Shown: piece after piece, positions 8,691-15,389 of the stretch
Numbering within the stretch: position 1 is the first letter of the stretch
How the letters are laid out: every line of letters begins with the position of its first letter
NCBI GenBank assembly: GCA_017939795.1
Contig: JAGBAA010000136.1
Coordinates: 1 to 64,000, forward strand
Length of the DNA stretch: 64,000 bases
Direction of reading: 5' to 3'
Source of the DNA: Thermoguttaceae bacterium
Lineage (GTDB): Bacteria; Planctomycetota; Planctomycetia; Pirellulales; Thermoguttaceae
The notes under the pieces: model-generated
The model's input: only the letters and a program-made list of their open reading frames with translations
What the model was told of the DNA's origin: nothing
The model's database searches: none
Program-made: the position numbers and the translations under genes

Positions 8691-9290
8691 ATGAAGAAAG
8701 ACTATGTTCACATCTGTGTGGTGCTGGATGCTTCCGGTTCGATGGGGCATCTGACGGAGAGCACGAAACGCACGTTCTGCGAATTTATTCAGTCTCAGCA
8801 AAAAGAAGTTGGGAAAACCTGTTTCGATCTGTTTCAGTTTGAAAGCAGCGTGAAACATCTTGTGCAGTCGGCAGACCTTTCGCAGGTTTCGGCAGAGCAG
8901 TTGATGAGCGACTATCGATGCAGCGGAACGACGGCCATGAATGACGCGATCTGCACGGCGATCGACCATCTTGGGAACGTGTTTGCCGCGATGCCGGAAG
9001 ATGAACGGCCTGAAAAGGTACTCGTCGCGATCCTGACGGACGGAGAGGAGAATGCGAGTCGGGAATTTACGGTTCAGGATGTGAAAAAGAGGATCGAACA
9101 TCAGCAGAAAGTCTACTCGTGGGATTTCATGTTCCTCGCTGCGAATCAGGATGCTGTTCTTTCGGGAAGCCGGTTGGGGCTTCAAATGCAGGACTGCGTG
9201 AATTTTCAGGCCACGGCCCTGGGGATCATGGCGGTGAGCGATCAGCTGTACGAACGGGCGTGTATGGTGCGCGGCCGGCAAGTTGACTGA
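8691..9290 (+). CDS. Von Willebrand factor type A domain protein
   Basis: A 199-residue protein made almost entirely of one vWA domain. The metal-ion-dependent adhesion site is complete: DASGS at residues 13-17, the GTTAMNDA threonine motif in the middle and LTDGEEN later. There is no signal peptide or membrane segment, so it is probably cytoplasmic and would bind protein partners in a metal-dependent way. AAGGAG at 8679-8684 supports the start. A small membrane protein follows after 57 bases and may be its partner, but that is inference from proximity. It is unrelated in architecture to the membrane-anchored vWA protein at 21209-22384. Confidence 0.85.
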   Translation: MKKDYVHICVVLDASGSMGHLTESTKRTFCEFIQSQQKEVGKTCFDLFQFESSVKHLVQSADLSQVSAEQLMSDYRCSGTTAMNDAICTAIDHLGNVFAAMPEDERPEKVLVAILTDGEENASREFTVQDVKKRIEHQQKVYSWDFMFLAANQDAVLSGSRLGLQMQDCVNFQATALGIMAVSDQLYERACMVRGRQVD

Positions 9291-9347
9291 ATGGAAGGGG
9301 GTTCCTGAAACTGGATTTTGGAGAGCTTTTCGGAAAGGAAATGAGAG

Positions 9348-9680
9348 ATGGACAGAATGCTTCAAAGATACTCGATCTTTAAGTATTTTTTCGCGCTTTT
9401 GATGGGGATCGCGTGTTTTTTCGGCGGGATCGTGCTGATGGGAGTTTGGGGAGCCTACGAAAGTGCGGCATTTTCCAGCTCCGATCTCGTGTCGGCCAGC
9501 TACGGCAAATGGACCCAGACGGCCGTCCCATGTATCGGGATGATCTTTTCTGGTCTCGCTATGGGGCAGGCGGTTCTTTCCGGAAAAGGGATCTCTCTGA
9601 AAAAGAATCGGCTTTTGTTCGCCGCAGTTTGCGTTTTGGTGCTGAATGCGCTCCTCGCACTCTGGCTGGGGTTGGGCTGA
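9348..9680 (+). CDS. Small membrane protein, three predicted transmembrane segments
   Basis: A 110-residue hydrophobic protein that I do not recognise. Predicted membrane helices lie at about residues 12-35 (FFALLMGIACFFGGIVLMG), 59-77 and 86-108. A short polar loop rich in Ser separates the first two helices. GGAAAGGAAATGAGAG precedes the ATG. It follows the vWA gene on the same strand and ends just before a strong bidirectional terminator, so the pair probably forms a transcription unit. Confidence 0.75.
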   Translation: MDRMLQRYSIFKYFFALLMGIACFFGGIVLMGVWGAYESAAFSSSDLVSASYGKWTQTAVPCIGMIFSGLAMGQAVLSGKGISLKKNRLLFAAVCVLVLNALLALWLGLG

Positions 9681-9720
9681 TTCTTTGAAAATCATGTTTG
9701 GGAACGCATTTTGAAAAATA

Positions 9721-9762
9721 TCCCGCAGAATGACCGAGCTGGTTTTTTCTGCGGGATTTTTT
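9721..9762. terminator. Bidirectional intrinsic terminator between convergent genes
   Basis: TCCCGCAGAA (9721-9730) and TTCTGCGGGA (9747-9756) form a perfect 10-bp stem, flanked by an A-rich tract on the left and TTTTTT on the right. It can serve both the plus-strand gene ending at 9680 and the minus-strand gene ending at 9819. Confidence 0.88.
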
Positions 9763-9818
9763 GAGCCGCTCTTTCAGGGGTACCGTTAAGGAACTCATTC
9801 AGAGTCGAGATCCTTCGC

Positions 9819-11627
9819 TCATTTCTGTTCCAGCGTTTCTTTCAGTGCCGTTTCCAGTGCGTCCAGACGAGCGTAGACGTCCCCTTTTTCTCCCGGCTGG
9901 AGACTGGCGAACAGGTAGAATTTCACCTTCGGCTCCGTGCCGCTCGGACGGACCGCCACGCAGTTGCCTTTTTCGGCAAGATGCAGCATGACGAGCTTCC
10001 CTTTGGGACCCTGCATCGGTGCTTTTTCTTTTCCGAGACGCAGATTCATTTCCGTGCTGTGCTCGAAGTCCTGCGCACACACGACTTCCATGCCCGCCAG
10101 TTCTTTCGGCGGATCCGACTGGAAACGTTCCATCAGCGCCGTCATTTTGGCCATTCCATCCGAGCCGCTCATGGCGATGGAGAAGGCCTTTTCGGCATGG
10201 CGGCCGTATTTTGCGTAGATCTCTTCAAGTTTTTGGTGGACTGTTTTGCCTTCCGCTTTGGCTTTGGCGGCCATTTCCGAGAAGACCATCGCAGCGACAG
10301 CCGCGTCTTTGTCGCGGGCATGCGTTCCGACGAGGAAACCATAGGATTCTTCCATACCCATGACGAACTTTTCCGGTCCGTGATCTTCGATCGCGCCGCC
10401 GATGTACTTGAATCCGACGAGCAGATCGCGGATCGTCAGGATCCCGTAAGCGTCGGCGATTTTCTTGAGAAGCGGCGTCGTGACGAGCGTTTCGACGACA
10501 TAGTGCGACGGCGTGAGTTTACCTTCCGCTTTCATTTCGGAAAGCAGGTATTCTGCCATGAGCGTTCCGATCTGGTTTCCGGTGATGGTCTTCCACTCCG
10601 CGTTCGACTCGTACGTCAGCGGCGCGGCGACTCCAAGACGGTCGGAATCGGGGTCGGTCGCCAGAATGAGGTCGATGTTCCCCTGCTTTTTGGCGTCTTC
10701 GATGATGATGTCGAAAACTGCGGGATTTTCCGGATTGGAAACATGATTCGGAACGTTCGGGAAATCGCCGGACGGTTCCGCATGAGGTCCGAAAAGCTGA
10801 ACGTTTTTGAATCCTGCACCGTCGAGAGCCGGCAGGACACAGCTGCTCCCCACTCCGTGAAGCGGTGAGTAGATGATGTTCAGGTCCCGCGGTCCCGGTT
10901 TACTTACGGAGAGGACGGCCTGAATGAACGCTTCGTCGACTTCATCCTGGCAGTATTCGACGTCGCCGGCTTCCAGAGCCTGCGCAAAGTCGGATGTTTT
11001 GACGTCCTGCATCGCCATGACGTTTTCGATGATCCTGACGTCATGCGGCGGGAGGACCTGACCTCCGGTCGACCAGTAGACTTTCACCGCATTGTCGCTC
11101 GGCGGATTGTGGCTGGCGGTCACCATGATGCCGCAGTCGCATTTTTTGTATCGGACCATGAACGACATTTCCGGCGTGCTTCGGTAGCCGTCCAGGAACC
11201 AGACTTTAAATCCGTTGGCGGCCATGATCCCGGCACAGAGTTCTGCGAATTCACGGGAACGGTGCCGTGTGTCGTAGGCGATCGCGCAGGACGGACGGCG
11301 GTCGGAACCGGTCGATTTTAGGTACTCAAGCACGTAGGATGCGAGTCCCTGGGCACTCTCGCCGATGGTCACGTCATTGATGACGTTCGTGCCGACGGGG
11401 AACATTCTGCCGCGTCGGCCGCCTGTACCGAACGGAATGACCGTCCAGAAGGCATCGTCCAGAGCCTTCCATTCTTCGTCTGCCGTGAGTTTTTCGATCG
11501 TTTCCGCATATTTGGCGTACTGCGGTGCCGTGAGCCAGAGACGGATGTTCTCCAGTGCGGATTCGGTGATGCGTTTTTCAGCCGCAGCTTTTTCCAGTGC
11601 CGCGAGCGTTTTCGAAAAGTCAGCCAT
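9819..11627 (-). CDS. Phosphoglucomutase/phosphomannomutase family phosphohexomutase
   Basis: A cytoplasmic enzyme that interconverts hexose 1- and 6-phosphates through a phosphoserine intermediate. The 602-residue length fits the large PGM/PMM-type members. Catalytic serine 172 lies in TASHNP, the magnesium loop DPDSDR is at 324-329, the sugar-binding loop GMEESYGF follows, and the phosphate-binding loop RPSGTEPK lies near residue 560. AAGGGAAC precedes the ATG. Substrate specificity (glucose or mannose) cannot be read from sequence alone. The tRNA nucleotidyltransferase gene lies 55 bases upstream in the same direction. Confidence 0.93.
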   Translation of the reverse strand: MADFSKTLAALEKAAAEKRITESALENIRLWLTAPQYAKYAETIEKLTADEEWKALDDAFWTVIPFGTGGRRGRMFPVGTNVINDVTIGESAQGLASYVLEYLKSTGSDRRPSCAIAYDTRHRSREFAELCAGIMAANGFKVWFLDGYRSTPEMSFMVRYKKCDCGIMVTASHNPPSDNAVKVYWSTGGQVLPPHDVRIIENVMAMQDVKTSDFAQALEAGDVEYCQDEVDEAFIQAVLSVSKPGPRDLNIIYSPLHGVGSSCVLPALDGAGFKNVQLFGPHAEPSGDFPNVPNHVSNPENPAVFDIIIEDAKKQGNIDLILATDPDSDRLGVAAPLTYESNAEWKTITGNQIGTLMAEYLLSEMKAEGKLTPSHYVVETLVTTPLLKKIADAYGILTIRDLLVGFKYIGGAIEDHGPEKFVMGMEESYGFLVGTHARDKDAAVAAMVFSEMAAKAKAEGKTVHQKLEEIYAKYGRHAEKAFSIAMSGSDGMAKMTALMERFQSDPPKELAGMEVVCAQDFEHSTEMNLRLGKEKAPMQGPKGKLVMLHLAEKGNCVAVRPSGTEPKVKFYLFASLQPGEKGDVYARLDALETALKETLEQK

Positions 11628-11682
11628 ACGGTTCCCTTTGCTTCTGGAATAAAAATCTGAAAATAAAAAAACAGGAAAAAGT

Positions 11683-13068
11683 TTACTCTTGGATCTCGGT
11701 TTTCAGAAAGCCCTCAAGCCATTTCAGGCCGTCTGCGTGGTTCGTGAATTCTCCATTCAGCTCCGCTTGACGGATTTTTTGAAGGAGAGGACCCATTTGT
11801 GCACCGGGGCGGATCCCGAAATGCATCAGATCGCGTCCGAAAAGGATCTGGGGCGGCCGATTTTCCCAGAGATCCAGTTCCTCTGCCAGCTTTGCCCATT
11901 CCGGATAAAGGAGGTCTCCCTGCGGTGTATGCAGTCCGCGTCCATCTCTGTCTGCCGAAACGAGTGCGTGCCAGAGCCGGAAGGACGCCGGCGCAAGCTC
12001 ATCGGTCAGATGCCGAACACTCGAGGGATCCGCAGGATGATGGAAATGCCAGCCGTGAAGGGCGACGAGGGGCCGAATGGTCCTGGATACATTCAGGGGC
12101 GCACGCAGTTTCTGAAAAAAGTCGAATGCGGTTTGTGCGCCAAGTACGGCATGGCCCGGCATGGAGATCTTGCCGTTTTCGTCTTTTTTCCAGGCCGCCG
12201 GCTTGCCGATGTCGTGGACCAGCGCGGAAAACATGAGGCAGAGACGTTCGTGAGCCGAAAAGTTCTGTTTTTCAGCGATTTTGGCTGCCGAAATGCAGAC
12301 TTTGCGCGTGTGCTCCCAGACGTTTCCTTCCGGGTGGACTTCCGGATCCTGTTCCGTCTGCATCATGGCGAAAAGTTCCGGAAAACATTCCAGCCAGCCG
12401 GTTTCCCGCAAAACATCAAGTCCCTTTTCCGGCCATTTGCCTTTCAGTGCCCATTTTTCCCACTCCGTATAGAGCCGTTCGCAGGAAAGCGTTTTGAATT
12501 CCGGCAGGACCTTCCGGCAAAATTCAACAGTGCGGGATTCCATTGAAAATCCGAAACGCGCCGCAAACTGCATCCCGCGCAGGACACGGAGCGGATCTTC
12601 ACAAAATGCTTCCGTTGGAGCACGCAGGATCCCGCGCTTCAGATCTCCCAGTCCGCCGAACGGATCGCAGAAGGTCCCGTCAAGCCGCATTCCGATCGCG
12701 TTGATGGTGAAATCGCGCCGGGATGCCGCTTCCTGAAAGCTCATGGAGGAATCCGCGACGACCTCAAAGGCTTTGTGCCCGACGCCGGTTTTCCGCTCAC
12801 GCCGGGGAATCGCCAGATCGATCTCATTGTCGATCTTCAGCACACTGAAACTCTGTCCGACCTGTCCTACACGAAAATAGGGACGCAGTGCTGCGATGAT
12901 CTGCTGGTACGTCAGACCATAGATTTCCAGATCCATGTCCTTCGAGGGGATCCCAAGAACATGGTCCCGCACAAAACCGCCGACAAACAGAACGTCTGTC
13001 GCGCCGGCCTGACGCAGGAGTTCGTGGATCCGAATGATTTTGGGATCAAAATGCAGCGGTTGATTCAT
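11683..13068 (-). CDS. cca: CCA-adding tRNA nucleotidyltransferase / poly(A) polymerase family with HD domain
   Basis: A class II nucleotidyltransferase expected to add or repair the 3'-CCA end of tRNA. Residues 30-35 are GGFVRD, the catalytic carboxylates are D44 and D46 in KDMDLEIY, and RRDFTINA is at 117-124, all hallmarks of the bacterial family. A C-terminal HD domain is visible (ALVHDIG near 282-288), as in CCA enzymes with phosphohydrolase activity. I chose ATG 13068 because the 16 upstream residues of the longer frame are not family-like. Whether it adds CC, A or the whole CCA cannot be decided here. Confidence 0.87.
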   Translation of the reverse strand: MNQPLHFDPKIIRIHELLRQAGATDVLFVGGFVRDHVLGIPSKDMDLEIYGLTYQQIIAALRPYFRVGQVGQSFSVLKIDNEIDLAIPRRERKTGVGHKAFEVVADSSMSFQEAASRRDFTINAIGMRLDGTFCDPFGGLGDLKRGILRAPTEAFCEDPLRVLRGMQFAARFGFSMESRTVEFCRKVLPEFKTLSCERLYTEWEKWALKGKWPEKGLDVLRETGWLECFPELFAMMQTEQDPEVHPEGNVWEHTRKVCISAAKIAEKQNFSAHERLCLMFSALVHDIGKPAAWKKDENGKISMPGHAVLGAQTAFDFFQKLRAPLNVSRTIRPLVALHGWHFHHPADPSSVRHLTDELAPASFRLWHALVSADRDGRGLHTPQGDLLYPEWAKLAEELDLWENRPPQILFGRDLMHFGIRPGAQMGPLLQKIRQAELNGEFTNHADGLKWLEGFLKTEIQE

Positions 13069-13157
13069 GGAGCATCTTTCGTGTGTGCGGAAACATTTCG
13101 GGCCATTTGAGGACACGAAAACGTTTTCTGAGGTGCCGTCTGTTTTTGGGAGAGGAT

Positions 13158-13796
13158 TCAGCCAGCCATGAGTTTGCGGGCCAGTGCGACGGCGGCGTTC
13201 GCATTGTCGCTGTATCCATTAGCGCCGATCTCATCCGCATATGCCTGCGTGACGGGAGCTCCTCCGATCATGACCCGGACAGAATCGCGCATTCCGGCCG
13301 TTTCCAGTGCTTCGATCGTTTTTTTCATGGCGGGCATGGTCGTCGTCAGAAGCGCAGACATGCAGAGGATGTCCGCCTGATTATCCTGAAGCGCTTTCAG
13401 GAACTTTTCCGGCGCGACATTCGTCCCCAAATCGATGACCTGAAAACCGGCGCCTTCGAGCATCGAGGCAACGAGGTTCTTGCCAATGTCGTGCATGTCT
13501 CCCATGACGGTCCCAATGACGATCTTTCCCATGGGCTCCGTTCCGCTCGCGGCCAGCATCGGGGAAAGCAGCGCAAGAGATTCCTTCATCGCACGCGCCG
13601 CGATCATGAGCTGGGGAACAAAAAACTGATGCGCTTCGAAACGGCGTCCCGCTTCATCCATTGCCGGGATCATCGAATCAGTGATGATGTCGTGCGGACT
13701 GACGCCGGCATCCAGCGCGTCCTGGACGAATTTCTTCGCGTCAACATTTTTTCCGCTCAAAATCGCATTAAAAATTTCGGAGTTCATTTCCGCCAT
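13158..13796 (-). CDS. Corrinoid (cobalamin-binding) methyltransferase protein
   Basis: A 212-residue corrinoid protein of the MtaC/MtbC/methionine-synthase B12-domain family. The N-terminal helical cap (about residues 1-88) is followed by a Rossmann B12-binding domain with the base-off signature DMHDIG at 100-105, whose histidine 102 ligates cobalt. Such proteins shuttle a methyl group between a substrate-specific methyltransferase and tetrahydrofolate or coenzyme M. GAAAGGAG sits 9 bases before ATG 13796, which decides the start over a longer frame beginning at 13949. No methyltransferase or activating protein gene is nearby, so the methyl donor is unknown. Confidence 0.88.
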   Translation of the reverse strand: MAEMNSEIFNAILSGKNVDAKKFVQDALDAGVSPHDIITDSMIPAMDEAGRRFEAHQFFVPQLMIAARAMKESLALLSPMLAASGTEPMGKIVIGTVMGDMHDIGKNLVASMLEGAGFQVIDLGTNVAPEKFLKALQDNQADILCMSALLTTTMPAMKKTIEALETAGMRDSVRVMIGGAPVTQAYADEIGANGYSDNANAAVALARKLMAG

Positions 13797-13929
13797 GGTG
13801 TCTGGATCTCCTTTCAAATGGGGTATGTTTGGAGGCGGCAGAAAAAAACGGAGCCCTGGATCTCGGAATCCTTGAGGTTCGGGAACATTGAGAGGCCCTG
13901 CCATCTTCTCTGCCCAGAGGTTTTGGGGG

Positions 13930-14514
13930 TCAGTCAGCAGCTTTTTCAAGCAGAAGGTCTTTCGCCTGCTTCAGCCATTCGGCCCGCTCTTCTGCGGTGC
14001 TCATGATGACGGATGCGAAGTTGATGCGCGTGAAATCATCGACGCCGACCGTCTTGAAGATGATGTTTTTCCAGAGATTTTCAAGCGGGTCACCGTTGAC
14101 GCTGACCTCGATCTCCTGCGGCGTATTGCCGGTCGTGAAGACGATCCCTTTGCGTCCTTCAAGTTTGCGGACCGGTCCTTCTGCGGTGAAGGCGTAGCAG
14201 AATCCCTGACGCACGACTCGGTCGATCCACCCTTTCAGGATCGCCGGGGGCATTCCCCACCAGTTGGGATGAACGATGACGTAAAGGTCTGCGTCCAGTA
14301 CTTCCTGAATGTCGGCGCGGATCTGGCCGGAAACTTTTTCGATCGGGAGTTCCAGTTCTTCCTGCGTCAGAATGGGATCAAATTTTTCGGCGTAAAGGTC
14401 CCGGAGCGTCACTTCCCAGCCGGCGGCCGTCAATGTTTCTTTCGCAAGACCGGCCAATGCATGACAGAAGCTGCCCTCGGACTTCTGATGCGCCAAAACG
14501 ACGAGTGCTTTCAT
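13930..14514 (-). CDS. Flavodoxin-fold NAD(P)H oxidoreductase (quinone reductase family)
   Basis: A 194-residue protein of the NAD(P)H dehydrogenase (quinone)/KefF/MdaB flavodoxin-like family. It opens with MKALVVLAHQKSEGSF, the phosphate-binding start of the fold, and has the family motif HPNWWGMPPAILKGWIDRV in the middle plus a GxxFTTGNTP segment near the second FMN loop. It would transfer electrons from NAD(P)H through FMN to a quinone or other small acceptor. TCAGGAGGAAAAATC before ATG 14514 is a strong ribosome-binding site and rejects a longer upstream frame. It is followed by the corrinoid gene in the same direction after 133 bases. Confidence 0.85.
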   Translation of the reverse strand: MKALVVLAHQKSEGSFCHALAGLAKETLTAAGWEVTLRDLYAEKFDPILTQEELELPIEKVSGQIRADIQEVLDADLYVIVHPNWWGMPPAILKGWIDRVVRQGFCYAFTAEGPVRKLEGRKGIVFTTGNTPQEIEVSVNGDPLENLWKNIIFKTVGVDDFTRINFASVIMSTAEERAEWLKQAKDLLLEKAAD

Positions 14515-14880
14515 GATTTTTCCTCCTGACAGAATAAATGCCGTGGATCTCTTCAAATTTACGCCATTTTATTATACCAGAAATCGAAATAAAAGAAATG
14601 GACCCTAAGGCATTTTCCCCATAAAATTCATGAAATTTTCGGTATCCGCGTGTCTGGATTTTCCAAATTGCGCATTTTTTCTTTCATCTCCTTTGAGGGA
14701 AAGTACCGTGGAACGTACGGCAGAAACTGCGGGAAAAAGAATTAAGGATCCTGGATGTGGGGAAAAGCATCGGCGTGGGGGAAAAGTACTGAAAGATACT
14801 GGCACAGATTTTAAAATTTTTTGAAAAGGATTTTTTCAATGACACAATATTTGCAATATATCTTACATAACGCGAAAGCG

Positions 14881-15157
14881 TATTCCCCATGAGATTTTCA
14901 TCGTTTATCCCCAAAGGCGGTGGAAATCAAAATCGGCTGAAGTTTTCCCCGCTTCAGTCACGAATAAAAAACCTGCGTTCTCGCGCCCTGAAGTGTTTTT
15001 TATTCCTTTTTCAGGTGGTTCAGCGGCTTTTCCCCAAAAGTCGCTGGTTTTTGGGAAATTTGACCGGCTTTCTTGCTTTTTTATCGGTCTTTTTTCCACC
15101 CTCCAACCGCCTTTTTATGAGCAGACAGGCCCCCAACTGTCTGCTCATTTTTTATTT
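14881..15157 (+). ncRNA. Candidate structured non-coding RNA ending at a terminator
   Basis: The plus strand carries a run of stems: CTGAAG (14937-14942)/CTTCAG (14952-14957); GAATAAAAAAC (14962-14972)/GTTTTTTATTC (14995-15005); TTTTCCCCAAAA (15028-15039)/TTTTTGGGAAA (15048-15058); and the terminator at 15118-15147. No protein-coding frame with a ribosome-binding site is visible. The 5' end is not defined. I do not recognise a known RNA family, and the features could equally be protein-binding DNA sites. Confidence 0.35.
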
Positions 15158-15159
15158 TT
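15118..15159 (+). terminator. Strong intrinsic terminator on the plus strand
   Basis: TGAGCAGACAG (15118-15128) and CTGTCTGCTCA (15137-15147) form a perfect 11-bp stem with an 8-base loop, followed by TTTTTTATTTTT. On the minus strand there is no comparable T-run after the stem, so it is directional. Confidence 0.8.
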
Positions 15160-15268
15160 GATCTCTTGAAGATCTTTTTCAGGTGCTTGAAATATTTCCC
15201 CAATGAGAGACTTTTGTTCAGGCTTTTTCCAAATTGATTTTCATTTTCTAAAAAGTTTAAAAAAGTGC

Positions 15269-15320
15269 AGTGTTTCATTTTAGTGCATCAAAATAAAGCA
15301 CTGTAGCAAAATGAAACACT
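15269..15320. repeat. Nested palindromic element downstream of the ExbBD operon
   Basis: AGTGTTTCATTTT (15269-15281) and AAAATGAAACACT (15308-15320) are a perfect 13-bp inverted repeat. Nested inside are AGTGC (15282-15286) and GCACT (15298-15302). The core 11-mer AGTGCATCAAA (15282-15292) recurs in reverse at 22600-22610, upstream of the same operon. Confidence 0.8.
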
Positions 15321-15389
15321 TTGTTGTTTTGAAATGAGGCCCAAGATGTTTTGATTTAGGGATCTTTTCAGAAAATCTCTAAAATTTTT

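Larger units (their letters stand above)
14515..15389. other. AT-rich intergenic region with repeated 9-mers and inverted repeats
   Basis: I find no credible protein gene in these 875 bases. Seven 9-mers close to TTTTCCCCA occur at 14613-14621, 14758-14766 (reverse), 14881-14889, 14905-14913, 14943-14951, 15028-15036 and 15194-15202, with an eighth, one-base-expanded copy at 14776-14785. Several inverted repeats and a strong plus-strand terminator hairpin are also present. The genes on both sides point leftward, so a plus-strand terminator here has no obvious protein gene to terminate. Confidence 0.6.

Noticed and set aside
14889..15161. 90-codon plus-strand frame in the AT-rich intergenic region
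   Set aside because: It overlaps the predicted stems and the terminator, has no ribosome-binding site, and its translation is a mix of Phe and Arg typical of random AT-rich sequence.
14515..15389. Replication origin
   Set aside because: The 9-mer cluster is suggestive, but no dnaA, dnaN or gidA gene flanks it and the 9-mers differ from the DnaA consensus. I keep it as a finding, not a feature call.
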